Assembly: GCF_004143485.2 (NCBI RefSeq)
Contig: NZ_ML974134.1
Coordinates: 197,786-261,785 of the forward strand
Origin: Halorussus amylolyticus
GTDB taxonomy: Archaea > Halobacteriota > Halobacteria > Halobacteriales > Haladaptataceae
DNA length: 64,000 nt
Reading direction: 5' to 3'
Position 1 is the first letter of the stretch. Each line of letters begins with the position of its first letter. Below are positions 15,445-24,828 of this stretch, piece by piece. The notes below the pieces were generated by a model. It saw only the letters and a program-made list of their open reading frames with translations, did no database searches and was not told the origin of the DNA. Both the position numbers and the translations under genes were made by a program.

Positions 15445-16608
15445 ATGCGAATCTGCGTCCTCGGCGCGGGCTACGCCGGACTGACCCTCGCCCGAAAACT
15501 CGAACGCACCGTCCCCGACGACATCGACCTCCTCGTCGTCGAGCGAACCGGAAGCCACCTCGTCCAGCACGAGGTCCACCGGGTCGTCCGCAGGCCGTCG
15601 CTGGCCGACGACATCGTGGTCCCGCTCGAAGACGTGCTCGACCGCGCGGAGGTTCGGCAGGCCGAGGTCGCGGACGTGGACCCCGAAGGAAGCGTCGTCA
15701 CGCTTGACGGCGGCGAGACCGTCGAGTACGACTACGCCGCGGTGTGCCTCGGCGCAGAGACCGCCTTCTACGACCTGCCGGGCGTCGAGGAACACGCCGC
15801 GCCGCTCAAGACGGTTAGGGACGCCGAGCGCATCCGCGAGGGATTCCTCGACGCGCTCGACCGCGCCGAAAATCGAGATGCGGAGACCCGCGTCGTGGTC
15901 GGCGGTGCGGGACTCTCCGGCATCCAAGTCGCGGGGGAACTGGCCGCGTTCGCCGACGAGGAGAACGCGACCGACGACGTGGAAATCACCCTGCTCGAAC
16001 AGTTCGACTCGGTCGCGCCCGCGTTCCCCGAGAACTTCCAGACTGCGGTTCGCGACGAACTCGAAGCCCGCGGGGTGGAGATTCTGACGAACGCCACCGT
16101 CTCGCGTGCGACCGACGAAACGGTCGAACTCGAATCCGGCGAATCCATCGACTACGAGCAGTTCGTCTGGACCGGCGGCATCCGCGGCCCGAACGCGCTC
16201 GACGGCGAGCGTCCCGAGGTCAGAAACACGCTCCGAGTCTCGGACTCGACGTTCGTGGTCGGCGACGCCGCCCGTGTCGTGGACGCCGACGGTGAACCCG
16301 TTCCGGCGAGCGCGCAGGCCGCGGTCCGGGAGGCCCGAACCGTCGCCGACAATCTCGCCAGACTCGTCGAACACGACCGCGAGGACGACGACATCTTCGA
16401 CCCCCGACTCGACCCGTTCGCGTTCGACTCGCCGGGGTGGCTGGTGTCGGTCGGCGACGGCGCGGTCGCACAGGTCGGACCGACGGTCGTCACGGGCCGG
16501 GCGGCGAAGGCGCTCAAGACGACCGTGGGCGCGGGATACCTCTCGTCGGTGGGTGCGGTCAGAAACGCCGCGGACCTCGTGGGAGAGGAGTTAGGGTACG
16601 AGAAGTAG
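15445..16608 (+). CDS. Type II NADH dehydrogenase-like FAD oxidoreductase
   Basis: 387 residues of the pyridine-nucleotide disulfide oxidoreductase fold. The N-terminal FAD site is VLGAGYAGLTLARKLE, the second nucleotide-binding site is VVGGAGLSGIQVAGELA (about 151-167), and the late FAD motif is FVVGDAARV. The layout fits NDH-2 enzymes, which pass electrons from NADH to quinone without pumping protons. It could therefore feed the bc complex encoded nearby. A helical C-terminal membrane-attachment region is plausible. Its stop codon directly abuts the stop codon of the convergent neighbour. Confidence 0.8.
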   Translation: MRICVLGAGYAGLTLARKLERTVPDDIDLLVVERTGSHLVQHEVHRVVRRPSLADDIVVPLEDVLDRAEVRQAEVADVDPEGSVVTLDGGETVEYDYAAVCLGAETAFYDLPGVEEHAAPLKTVRDAERIREGFLDALDRAENRDAETRVVVGGAGLSGIQVAGELAAFADEENATDDVEITLLEQFDSVAPAFPENFQTAVRDELEARGVEILTNATVSRATDETVELESGESIDYEQFVWTGGIRGPNALDGERPEVRNTLRVSDSTFVVGDAARVVDADGEPVPASAQAAVREARTVADNLARLVEHDREDDDIFDPRLDPFAFDSPGWLVSVGDGAVAQVGPTVVTGRAAKALKTTVGAGYLSSVGAVRNAADLVGEELGYEK

Positions 16609-16974
16609 CTACATCCCCGGCACGCCGAGCGCGTCGGGCGTCAGGAGGCCGAGCGTGCTGAGCGCGACCAGCACGACCCAGACCGAGAGCCACGCCACGA
16701 GACCGACGCCGATGGCCTTCACCCACCCGCCGGGGTACCGGACGTTGATGACCCAAATCCACGCGACGAGCGCGAGGAACGGTCCGAGGAGCGGAATCCA
16801 GCCGAGGAACACCGCGACCAGCCACCACACCACCGACCCCACGATGGCGGTGATGACGGCGTACCCGAAGTCCTCGATACCCGTGATGACTCGCGCACCG
16901 ACGTAGATGCCGAACGCCCCGATGAGGAGGCTCACGACGAACCCGATGACGAAGTCGATAGGTCCTGCTACCAT
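16609..16974 (-). CDS. Four-helix membrane protein of unknown function
   Basis: 121 residues, mostly hydrophobic, with about four helices (6-28, 38-58, 62-82 and 92-114). The start at 16974 is supported by a TATA-like box about 28 bases upstream (17000-17007). Its stop codon (16609-16611) begins at the base after the stop of the NADH dehydrogenase gene, leaving no intergenic DNA between convergent genes. I recognise no family. Confidence 0.75.
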   Translation of the reverse strand: MVAGPIDFVIGFVVSLLIGAFGIYVGARVITGIEDFGYAVITAIVGSVVWWLVAVFLGWIPLLGPFLALVAWIWVINVRYPGGWVKAIGVGLVAWLSVWVVLVALSTLGLLTPDALGVPGM

Positions 16975-17038
16975 ACGTCCACTCCGTTCTCCCCGACCTT
17001 TTATCACACGGTTCCGACCGACTCGTGAGTCGGCGTTT

Positions 17039-17533
17039 TCACTCGAACTCGCGCTCGGTCGAGCGCGAGTTCGAGTTGTCTCGGCCGGACCCGTCCTGAC
17101 CGGACTCGTCTCGGCCGGACCCGTCGCGACCGACGTGCTCGCGGGCGCTCTCTGGCGTCTCGGTTTCGAGCAGGCGTTCGAGCTTTCGCTCGAAGGCCTC
17201 GTCGCTCAGGTCGCCCCGGGCGTAGCGGTCTCGAAGGGTGTCGAGCGCGTCCTGCTTCGACCGGGGGTGTCGGGATTCGGTGCGGTCGTTCGGGGTGTCC
17301 ACACCCGACACGGTCGTCTCGTCGTGGGTTTCGTCGTCGCTCTCGTCGTCCCCGTAGAGGATTTCGACGATAGGGACGAGCACCGCGAACCCGATGACGA
17401 ACACCATCCAGAACCACTCGAACCCGGCGAACAGTCCGAGCAGACCCAGTCCGAGGACGACGAGCGAGACGACCTCCGTCACCGGGTGGTCGTCGCCCTC
17501 GTCCGTCGGATGGGTCGCGTGCGAATCGTCCAT
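17039..17533 (-). CDS. Two-helix membrane protein with C-terminal SHOCT-like domain
   Basis: 164 residues: an acidic N-terminus, two close helices (about 22-64), an acidic linker, and a SHOCT-like short helical domain (about 105-135; KQDALDTLRDRYARGDLSDEAF). The tail has the degenerate repeat DGSGRDESGQDGSGRD. SHOCT modules are thought to mediate oligomerisation. The last codons form a perfect 15-bp hairpin (17042-17056 with 17061-17075). Confidence 0.78.
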   Translation of the reverse strand: MDDSHATHPTDEGDDHPVTEVVSLVVLGLGLLGLFAGFEWFWMVFVIGFAVLVPIVEILYGDDESDDETHDETTVSGVDTPNDRTESRHPRSKQDALDTLRDRYARGDLSDEAFERKLERLLETETPESAREHVGRDGSGRDESGQDGSGRDNSNSRSTEREFE

Positions 17534-17610
17534 ATCCGGGCTACTTCGGTCGCCGCCAAAAAGATTGATACCCGACGTGTCGGATTCTGTCGTCTTCCCC
17601 GCGTCAGTGA

Positions 17611-17618
17611 CTTTAAGG
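17611..17618 (+). promoter_or_regulatory. TATA-like box for the gene at 17642
   Basis: CTTTAAGG is centred 27 bases before the ATG and supports the short reading frame. Confidence 0.5.
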
Positions 17619-17641
17619 TACTGGCCGAACCTTCGCCGCGC

Positions 17642-17863
17642 ATGGCACGCGAGACTGCGCTGTTGGACAAGGCGCTCGTCGGGGCGGTCGGCCTCGCCGC
17701 GGGAGCGATTATCGGGACGCGAGCGGTACGATACTATCGACAAACGGCGACCACGAGCGTCGTCTGTACTGACTGCGGCGAATCCATGCCGGTGGACGAC
17801 GTGCTCGACCCCGCGGTGACGTGTAGCTGTATCACGCCCCGGGACTCTCACGGGCTTCGATAA
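17642..17863 (+). CDS. Small membrane protein with zinc-ribbon-like tail
   Basis: 73 residues. One N-terminal helix (about 8-28) is followed by a short soluble part with Cys42-X2-Cys45 (CTDC) and Cys61-X-Cys63 (CSC), which may bind zinc. It has its own promoter-like box and is not in an obvious operon. The family is unknown to me. Confidence 0.65.
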   Translation: MARETALLDKALVGAVGLAAGAIIGTRAVRYYRQTATTSVVCTDCGESMPVDDVLDPAVTCSCITPRDSHGLR

Positions 17864-17894
17864 CGACTACAACCCGGGGGCCGTACGAAGTCGT

Positions 17895-18242
17895 ATGGAC
17901 GCCGACGAACTCCACGACCGACTCGAAGGCCGACTCATGAGCCACGGCGTCTACGTCACGTCGCTCGACCGGACCGAGAGTGCGCTCCGAATCACCTACG
18001 AGACCGCCACGCCGGGCGAGGGCGTCCCGCAACGCGAAATCGGTCGCGTCCTGAATCTCCTGCTCGACTCGGTGGCCGAGGGGTGGGAGCCGTCCGACGT
18101 TCGGGGACGAGTCGAGGACATCGACGGCGACGACCGCGGGACGTGGCGGGCCCAAAGCGAGTGGCTACGCGCCCACGCACGCGGTGACATCTCTGATGTG
18201 GACCTCTCCCAGCGCGTCCTCGACACGGTCGAGGACGCCTGA
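17895..18242 (+). CDS. Conserved haloarchaeal hypothetical protein
   Basis: A 115-residue soluble acidic protein without Cys or recognisable catalytic motif. The N-terminal half is mixed alpha/beta, followed by a short helical C-terminus (DISDVDLSQRVLDTVEDA). It starts 31 bases after the upstream gene, so the two may be co-transcribed. The stop codon is the first bases of a 16-base terminal inverted repeat. Confidence 0.65.
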   Translation: MDADELHDRLEGRLMSHGVYVTSLDRTESALRITYETATPGEGVPQREIGRVLNLLLDSVAEGWEPSDVRGRVEDIDGDDRGTWRAQSEWLRAHARGDISDVDLSQRVLDTVEDA

Positions 18243-18351
18243 TAGGGTCGGTTGTAATTCGGTACCGGCCCGCATCTGTCGCCGGACTGTTTCACGCCAG
18301 ACTCATCGGAAATAGCGTACGTCTGCTGAAAATGGTTACAACCGACCCTAT
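18242..18351. mobile_element. MITE-like element with 16-base inverted ends
   Basis: ATAGGGTCGGTTGTAA (18242-18257) and TTACAACCGACCCTAT (18336-18351) are perfect reverse complements bounding 78 bases. The ends read TA-GGGTCGG...CCGACCC-TA, consistent with a TA target duplication as in IS630/mariner-type elements. No transposase fits inside, so it would be non-autonomous. A long-stem transcription terminator between the convergent genes is the alternative. Confidence 0.5.
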
Positions 18352-18360
18352 GAGTCCGGC

Positions 18361-19860
18361 TCACGACAGCCAGTACGACGGCGTGAGCAGGACCAACACC
18401 GGAATGATTTCGATTCTGCCGACCCACATCAGCACCGTCATGACGAGCTTCGTACTCGCGGGAAAATCGACGTAGCTCCCGAACGGCCCGGCGATTCCGA
18501 ACCCCGGACCGACGTTGAAGAACGTCGCGGCGGCCGCGCCCATCGCCTCGAACTCCCCGATTCCGAGACCCACCCGCGAGGTGTCGAGCACCACGAATAT
18601 CGTGGCCGCGATGAAGAGCACGAGGCTCACGAGCGTGTAGGCGTACATGTCCCGAATCGTCGCCTCGTCCACGACCCGCCCGCTCAGCCGAACCGGCTGA
18701 ATCACGTCGGGGTGGCCCGCGACGAACAGGTCGCGTCGGAACGCCTTGAGGACGACCAGCCACCGGAGCGCCTTGATGGAACACGTCGTGCTCCCGGCCA
18801 TTCCGCCGATGAACATGCAGACGAACAGGAGGTTCTTCGCGGACGGCGACCAGAGGTCGAAGTTCGCGCTCGCGTACCCCGTCGTGGTCATGATGGAGAC
18901 CACCTGAAATATCGAGTGCCGAAGCGTGGCCTCGGCGTCTCCGGGGAACGTCGCGTCGAGCCACAGAATCCCAGCGACCGAGAGGCTGAAGAAGCCCAGG
19001 ACCCCGACGTAGAACCGGAATTCGTCGGACCCGGAGAGCCGACGGGTGTTGCCCTGGAGGACGAGATAGATGAGCACGAAACTGGTCGCCCCGAGCGCCA
19101 TGAACGGAATCACGGTCCACTGGACCACCGGCGAGAACGCCGCGAGGCTCTCGGGCCGCGGCGAGAAGCCGCTGGTCGAGACCGTGGTGAACGCGTGGGC
19201 GAACGCGTCGTAGAGGGTCATCTCGGGTGCGAGACCCACCAGCCGAAACGCGTAGAGAATCGCGACCTGCGCCAGCGTGAGAGCGACGTAGATACCCCAG
19301 AGGATGCGCGCGGTCTCGGAGATTCGGGGCGTGAGCTTGTTCACGTCGCGGGTCTGGGTCTCGGTCTCCATGAGCTGGGCACCCGCGACCGAGAGCTGTG
19401 AGAGGACCGCGGTAGCGAGCACCAAAATACCCAAGCCGCCGAGCCACTGGATGAGCGACCGCCACAGCATCACCGCACGCGAGTGGACCGAGAAGTCCAC
19501 CACGACGGTCGCGCCGGTCGTCGTGATGCCGCTCGTGCTCTCGAACAGCGCGTTGACCGGGTCGGCGAGCGTGCCGTTGCCCGCGAGCACGAACGGAATC
19601 GCGCCCACGGCCGCGACCGCAATCCACGTGAGCGACACCATCAGGAACGCCTCCCGGGGGTAGAGGTCGCGGTCCTCCGACAGCGATTCGAGACCGAACC
19701 CGACGACAAGCGTGAGCAGAATCGTCGCGACGAACGGCACCACGTCCACCCCATCGTAGACTGCGATGGCGAGCGGGACGACGAGCGGAACGCTCAGCCA
19801 CTTGAGGACGGTCCCGACGAGACTGCAACTGCTCCGCCAGTCCACGTGGATTCTCGTCAT
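18361..19860 (-). CDS. trkH: TrkH-family potassium uptake channel subunit
   Basis: 499 residues with about ten to twelve helices and the four selectivity-filter loops of Trk/Ktr/HKT channels. These are STSGITTTGAT, FTTVSTSGFS, IMTTTGYASAN and FNVGPGFGIAG, each with the key Gly. It imports K+, essential for a salt-in halophile. A TrkA-type regulatory subunit is normally required; none is encoded next to it in this window. The start at 19860 fits the family N-terminus. Confidence 0.92.
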   Translation of the reverse strand: MTRIHVDWRSSCSLVGTVLKWLSVPLVVPLAIAVYDGVDVVPFVATILLTLVVGFGLESLSEDRDLYPREAFLMVSLTWIAVAAVGAIPFVLAGNGTLADPVNALFESTSGITTTGATVVVDFSVHSRAVMLWRSLIQWLGGLGILVLATAVLSQLSVAGAQLMETETQTRDVNKLTPRISETARILWGIYVALTLAQVAILYAFRLVGLAPEMTLYDAFAHAFTTVSTSGFSPRPESLAAFSPVVQWTVIPFMALGATSFVLIYLVLQGNTRRLSGSDEFRFYVGVLGFFSLSVAGILWLDATFPGDAEATLRHSIFQVVSIMTTTGYASANFDLWSPSAKNLLFVCMFIGGMAGSTTCSIKALRWLVVLKAFRRDLFVAGHPDVIQPVRLSGRVVDEATIRDMYAYTLVSLVLFIAATIFVVLDTSRVGLGIGEFEAMGAAAATFFNVGPGFGIAGPFGSYVDFPASTKLVMTVLMWVGRIEIIPVLVLLTPSYWLS

Positions 19861-19958
19861 CGGAGGCTCCCCCGGTCTCGGGCGTCTGATTCGGCGATAG
19901 CTCGCATGCGACGTTGTCGTTGCCGGGATTTACGGCCGAGACCACTTAAATCGGAGAC

Positions 19959-20495
19959 TCACTCCCCGGCCGAAATCGGAAATTCTGCGAGGTCGGGATA
20001 CAGAAGGTCGTCGGGATGCCGGTCCCACCACTTCGCCTCCGCAATCTCACCCTCGCGCGGGCGTACGTCGCCCGAGACGTACTCGGCGTCGAAAATGATG
20101 ATGAGCCGATAGATTCGCGGTCGCTCGTCGCGGGGTCCTCGAACCGCGATTCGGTGTGCCTGTCGAATCCCCGTCAGTTCGACCTCGACGCCCGCCTCCT
20201 CGCGCACCTCGCGTCGGGCGGTATCTTCGAGCGTTTCGCCCGGTTCGTGTTTCCCGCCGGGGTCCGACCACGCCGTTGCGCCCTCGTGGCGCACGAGCAG
20301 GGCTTCCCCGGCGTCGTTTCGGACCCACGCGCCCGCACCGCCGTGGGTTCCCGCGTCGAACCGGTCGGCGACCGACTCGTACGCCTCCGGAGGGTGGTCC
20401 CACGTTTTCTCGACCACTTCGAACGCGCCGTACTCGGTTTCGAGGCGGTCGATGGCGTCGGCGACACGGCGGCGCGAACGCTTGGTGAGCGACAT
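19959..20495 (-). CDS. NUDIX hydrolase
   Basis: 178 residues. The complete Nudix box GGKHEPGETLEDTARREV-REEAGVEVE (about 101-127; broken here for length) has the REXXEE metal-binding core. An N-terminal helical region of about 50 residues precedes it. It hydrolyses a nucleoside diphosphate-linked compound; the substrate cannot be told. The start at 20495 (MSLTKRS) is the first Met before the helical domain. The 200 bases upstream contain AT-rich stretches but no gene. Confidence 0.85.
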   Translation of the reverse strand: MSLTKRSRRRVADAIDRLETEYGAFEVVEKTWDHPPEAYESVADRFDAGTHGGAGAWVRNDAGEALLVRHEGATAWSDPGGKHEPGETLEDTARREVREEAGVEVELTGIRQAHRIAVRGPRDERPRIYRLIIIFDAEYVSGDVRPREGEIAEAKWWDRHPDDLLYPDLAEFPISAGE

Positions 20496-20699
20496 GTACT
20501 CGTGGTACGCACCCGGCAAAAAAGTCAGTTTTGTTATTCGTTCGTGGATGCCCCGCTGAAGCGAGACCGCGCCCAAATTGGACGATAGGCGATGCCTAAC
20601 GAGCGCCGACCGATATAAGCCGCCCCTAACGTCGAGCCAACCCCTCGCGGCGGCCGACTGTTTCGCCACCTCCCTCGGCAACCGACTCCCCCCGACCGA

Positions 20700-22505
20700 C
20701 TACACGTGTCGGTCGAGGAAGTCGGCGACCGTGGTGTACGCCTCGATGCGATTTTCGAGCTTCGAGAAGCCGTGACCCTCGTCGTCGAAGACGAGCTTTT
20801 CGACCGGGACGCCCTGCTCGGCCGCCTCGTCGGCGATTTGCTCGGCCTCGCCGACCGGGACGCGCGGGTCGTTCGCGCCGTGGAGCACCAGCAGGGGTGT
20901 CGCGATGTTCTCGACGTTGTTGATGGGACTGATGGATTCGAGGAACTCGCGGTCGTCGGCGAGCGACCCGTACTCGGCCTCGCGGTGTTCGCGCCGCCAG
21001 TCGCCCGTGTTTTCGAGGAACGTCACGAAGTTGGCGATGCCCACGATGTCCACCCCGGCGGCCCACAGGTCGGGGTACTCGGTGAGTGCGGCCAGTACCA
21101 TGAAACCGCCGTACGACCCGCCCATCGCGACGATTCGGTCGGAATCGACCGCCCGCTGGTCGGCGAGCCACGCGACCGCCTCGGCGACGTCGCGCACGGA
21201 GTCCATCCGCTTTTCCACGTCGTCCAGGTGGGTGTACGTCTTCCCGTAGCCCGACGACCCCCGGACGTTGGGTTCGAAGTAGGCGTATCCCCGATTCAGG
21301 AAGTACTGCTTGACCGGGTGGAACGACGGGCGGCGCTGGCTCTCGGGACCGCCGTGGATGTCCACGATGACGGGCGTCTCGCCGTCCTCGGCGTCGGCCG
21401 GAACCGAGTAGAATCCCGGAATCGCCCGGTCGTCGAACGACTCGTAGCGGACGAGTCGCGGCCGAACGAACGACTCCTTCGGAAGCCCCGCGGTCGCGGC
21501 GTCGGTCCATCGCTCGGCCGCTCCCGTTTCGGCGTCCACGACGTAGACGTTGGTGTTCTCGGCGCTCGCCGTCACCGTGACCGCGAACCGCTCGGCGTCG
21601 GGGTCGAACGCTCCGCCGCCGTAGACGCCCCGCGGGAGGTTCGGCGCGGCGAACTCCCGGACCGAAGTCTCGCCGGTGAGTTCGCCAGCCGTGAGTTCGG
21701 TGTAGCCGTCGACGTTCCGGCCGTAGACGAACCGTCCGGTGTCGTCGTCGAGCGTCAGACTCTCGACGTTCCAGTCGCCGCCGTCCTCGACGACCTCGAC
21801 GTCGCCGTCTTCGAGGTCGAGCCGGGCGAAATAGCTGGTGTCGGCGTCCCGGTCGGTGGTGAGATACAGCGCGTCCCCGTCGGGCCCCCAGTTGACGTTT
21901 CGATACCGGGCCTCGCCTTCGTGGGGCGTGACGTGGTCGAAATCCCCCGTTTCGAGGTCCAGCACGTACGCGTCGTAGTCGAAGCTCGAATGGGCTTCGA
22001 GCACGGCGAGGCGGTCGTCGTCGGGACTCCACCCCGCGACAGAGAGCCATCCGTCGCCCTCGTGGACCAGTTCGGCGTGGTCGCCGACCTCGTCGCGGCC
22101 CTGCACGTACACGTCGAAGACGCTCTCTTCGCGTCGGTTCGACGCGAACGCGAACTTCGAGCCGTCCGAGTTCCACCCGCCCCAGTAGTGAATCGCGTCG
22201 GGCGTGTCGGTCAGCGGGGTGACGGTCTCGCCGTCGCCGTCGAGTCGGAACAGCTGAGTGCGCTCGTTGCCGCCGTGGTCCATCCCGAAGGCGAGTTCGT
22301 CGCGCTCGGGCGACCACGACGCGAACGTGACCCGCTCGTCCTCGAACGTTAGCTGTTGGGGCCACGTCGCCGGGGCGTCGAGTCGCCACACCTGCGGGAC
22401 GCCCGTGGTGTCGAGCAGGACCGAGAGTCGGTCGCCGTCTGGGCCGAACGACGGGGAGTGTGCGCTTCTGACGTTGAGATACCGCTCGAAATCGTACGTC
22501 GTCAT
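20700..22505 (-). CDS. S9-family prolyl oligopeptidase/acylaminoacyl peptidase
   Basis: 601 residues. The N-terminal beta-propeller-like repeats (about 15-340, WSPERDELAF, WNSDGSKFAF and similar) cap a C-terminal alpha/beta hydrolase. The catalytic triad is Ser in GGSYGGF, Asp in GANDPRVP and His in DEGHGFSK. The oxyanion region is DIHGGPESQ. There is no signal peptide, so it probably trims peptides in the cytoplasm. It is monocistronic. Confidence 0.9.
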   Translation of the reverse strand: MTTYDFERYLNVRSAHSPSFGPDGDRLSVLLDTTGVPQVWRLDAPATWPQQLTFEDERVTFASWSPERDELAFGMDHGGNERTQLFRLDGDGETVTPLTDTPDAIHYWGGWNSDGSKFAFASNRREESVFDVYVQGRDEVGDHAELVHEGDGWLSVAGWSPDDDRLAVLEAHSSFDYDAYVLDLETGDFDHVTPHEGEARYRNVNWGPDGDALYLTTDRDADTSYFARLDLEDGDVEVVEDGGDWNVESLTLDDDTGRFVYGRNVDGYTELTAGELTGETSVREFAAPNLPRGVYGGGAFDPDAERFAVTVTASAENTNVYVVDAETGAAERWTDAATAGLPKESFVRPRLVRYESFDDRAIPGFYSVPADAEDGETPVIVDIHGGPESQRRPSFHPVKQYFLNRGYAYFEPNVRGSSGYGKTYTHLDDVEKRMDSVRDVAEAVAWLADQRAVDSDRIVAMGGSYGGFMVLAALTEYPDLWAAGVDIVGIANFVTFLENTGDWRREHREAEYGSLADDREFLESISPINNVENIATPLLVLHGANDPRVPVGEAEQIADEAAEQGVPVEKLVFDDEGHGFSKLENRIEAYTTVADFLDRHV

Positions 22506-22844
22506 GGGAGTCGATACCGAGCGGAGCGGGAAAGCGTTTTGGACACCGGAGTCGGTCGCGAGAAACGCCGACCAGAAAGCCGGTAATCGGCGGTTCCGCG
22601 ACCGACGCCCGAATCGAGGTCGAAGCCGACGCGTCGGTCCGGACCGCGCCGCGCCGGGCGACTCTCGGATTCCGAACCGCCGTCGAATTTAGTCGTCGTC
22701 GCCGCGTTTCGTTCCGAGCCAAAGCCCAGTTTCCTCGGCGTGCTCCCGACGCAATTCGGTGTTAAAATCCTGAACGATTTTTTCGCGTCCTAAACGTTCG
22801 AATCGGTTTATGAACGCTTCTATCTTCCGTTCTCCGAGGTGAGT
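22506..22844. other. Gene-free gap between divergent genes
   Basis: 339 bases separate the S9 peptidase gene from the winged-helix gene. The right half is AT-rich, with TTTTTT and TTTATG boxes before 22845. A 40-codon open stretch on the minus strand ending at about 22690 has no usable start codon. No convincing RNA or repeat is seen. Confidence 0.5.
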
Positions 22845-23408
22845 ATGGCTTCCCAGAGCACACATCCGTCACGAGACGAGGTTTTCGACGCCGTGAAGAA
22901 CCTCCGTCGTCGCTACGTCATCTACTATCTCCAGCGACACGGCGGCCCGGTCGAACTCGGCGACCTCGCCGAGCAGGTGGCGGCGTGGGAGAACGATACG
23001 ACGGTCGAGAAGGTGTCACCGAACGAGCGCAAGTCGGTGTACAGCGCGCTCCACCAGACTCACCTCCCGAAGCTACAGGCCGCCGGTGTCCTCCGGTACG
23101 ACGCCGACCGGAGTCTGGTGGCGACCACCGACCACGCCACCCGGATGGACCTCCAACTGGCGAGCGACCCCCACACCTCGGTGCCGTGGCATCACCTGTA
23201 CCTCTCGCTCGCGGGCGCGAGCCTCGTCGTGCTGACCTCGCTCTGGCAGGGCATCTACCCGTTTTCGGCGATTTCGGGCGTCGAGTTCGCGCTGGCCGTC
23301 ATCGCGACGTTCGGCGTGACCGCGCTCGGACACACCTACGACCTGCGACGGTGGCGACGGCGGGCGAACGACGCCGCGCCCGACTTCATTCTCGAACTCG
23401 ACGACTGA
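22845..23408 (+). CDS. Membrane-anchored winged-helix protein (DUF7344-like)
   Basis: 187 residues. An N-terminal winged-helix domain (about 8-95: RDEVFDAVKNLRRRYVIYYL, then a recognition-helix region NERKSVYSALHQTHLPKL) is followed by two membrane helices (about 115-155) and a short tail. Such haloarchaeal proteins are thought to regulate genes from the membrane. ATG 22845 is preferred to the GTG two codons earlier. TATA-like TTCTATCT (22818-22825) precedes it. Confidence 0.82.
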   Translation: MASQSTHPSRDEVFDAVKNLRRRYVIYYLQRHGGPVELGDLAEQVAAWENDTTVEKVSPNERKSVYSALHQTHLPKLQAAGVLRYDADRSLVATTDHATRMDLQLASDPHTSVPWHHLYLSLAGASLVVLTSLWQGIYPFSAISGVEFALAVIATFGVTALGHTYDLRRWRRRANDAAPDFILELDD

Positions 23409-23470
23409 CCGAATTTCCCGAGTCCGATTCGAGACGGTGGCCCGCTCGCCCCCGAAGCCGAAGGGTTGGG

Positions 23471-23477
23471 TTTTTAA
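23471..23477 (+). promoter_or_regulatory. TATA box for the glycosyltransferase gene
   Basis: TTTTTAA is centred 27 bases before the ATG at 23501, fixing that start in a much longer open frame. Confidence 0.5.
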
Positions 23478-23500
23478 TGGGGCGCTTCGTGGCGCTTGGT

Positions 23501-24640
23501 ATGCGCGTGGCGTTCGTCTCGGAGGCGGTGGCCCAACACCACGAAACGGGGGCCACCAGGCGCATTCGACGCACCGCCGAGGCGCTCGCCAGACGGGGCC
23601 ACGACCCCGTCGTCTGCTGTGCGAAGTGGTGGGACGGCGACCACGCGACCTTCGAACAGGACGACGTCGTCTATCGCGCGGTCACCGACGAACCGCCCGG
23701 CGAGTCCCGACGGTTCGCGCTCTCGCTTCCGGCGGCGCTTCGGGCCGCCGACCCCGACGTGATTCAGGCGACCGGCGCGGTCGCCTCTCACGTCCTCGCG
23801 GCCAAACTCGCGAGCGTCGTTCTCCGGGCGCCCCTCGTCGTGGACTGGTACGACTCGCCGGGACCGAACGACTCCAACGAACCCCAGTGGCGACTCGCCG
23901 CCACGCTCCCCGACCTCGTTCTTGCGCCCTCCGAGACGATTCGAACCCGCGTCCGGGAACTTGGCGCGGAGGCCGACGCGGTCCGGGTCGTCCCGAACTT
24001 CATCGACACCGACGCGATTCAGGAGGCCGAACCCCGCGAGGTGGCCGACGTCGTCTACTCGCGGCGACTCGACGACGACGCCAACCTCGAAAGCCTGTTG
24101 CTGGCGCTCGCCGAACTCCGGGACCGCGAGTGGTCTGCGGTCGTCATCGGCGACGGTCCGGAACGCCACACCTACGAGCGACAGGTCAAGGACCTGCGAA
24201 TCGAGGACAGGGTGTCGTTCGCGGGCGAACAGCCGGTCGAGAACCGACTCGCGGCGTTCAAGGGCGCGCACGTCTACGCCCAGACCGCCCGGAAGGAGTC
24301 GTTCCCGACCGACCTCCTGCGTGCACTCGCGTGCGGGTGTGCGGGCGTCGTCGAGTACCACGTCGATTCGAGCGCCCACGAACTGGTCGAACAGGAGGAC
24401 CGGGCGTTCCGAACCACGAGCGAACAGGAACTCACCGACGCGCTCGTGACCGCCGCCGAGATGGAGCGGATGGACCGCAACGAGAACTTCGGCGAGTACG
24501 ACGAGCGCGCGGTCATCGAGACGTACCTGAACAGCTACGACGAGGCCCGCGAGCGGATGAGTTGGGTGGAGCCTGCGATGTTAGTCGGCGGCGCTATCGC
24601 GGTGGTCGCGGTGGTCGCGCTGTTGGTCGTGGTGCTGTGA
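23501..24640 (+). CDS. GT4-family glycosyltransferase with C-terminal membrane anchor
   Basis: 379 residues. A GT-B fold is indicated by the N-terminal MRVAFVSEAVAQHHETG, the linker VVPNFIDTDAI, and the C-terminal donor-binding region VVIGDGPERHTYE and QTARKESFPTDLLRALACGCAGVVEY. The last helix (about 357-378) should anchor it to the membrane. It probably adds a sugar to a lipid or glycan carrier; donor and acceptor are unknown. It is unlinked to other glycosylation genes. Confidence 0.82.
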   Translation: MRVAFVSEAVAQHHETGATRRIRRTAEALARRGHDPVVCCAKWWDGDHATFEQDDVVYRAVTDEPPGESRRFALSLPAALRAADPDVIQATGAVASHVLAAKLASVVLRAPLVVDWYDSPGPNDSNEPQWRLAATLPDLVLAPSETIRTRVRELGAEADAVRVVPNFIDTDAIQEAEPREVADVVYSRRLDDDANLESLLLALAELRDREWSAVVIGDGPERHTYERQVKDLRIEDRVSFAGEQPVENRLAAFKGAHVYAQTARKESFPTDLLRALACGCAGVVEYHVDSSAHELVEQEDRAFRTTSEQELTDALVTAAEMERMDRNENFGEYDERAVIETYLNSYDEARERMSWVEPAMLVGGAIAVVAVVALLVVVL

Positions 24641-24828
24641 TTTTCACCCTCGCTGTTTGAGCAGGCTTTCTAGCAGTTTGGTGTAGTATGCGAGCAACCG
24701 TTGAGAATAGAGTCCTAGCGACTGCCCCCAGAGATAGGAAGACGCACCACGAAAATCCGAACGGAAAATATAATTATTCATATAATTTTCAGTTAGAAAA
24801 ATATATGTTTAGCAGGGTCGGACAGCCA

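Noticed and set aside
22690..22830. Minus-strand open stretch ending ...GLWLGTKRGDDD that looks like a haloarchaeal protein end
   Set aside because: No ATG or GTG start in frame before the stretch runs antisense into the next gene. Could be a remnant, but unsupported.
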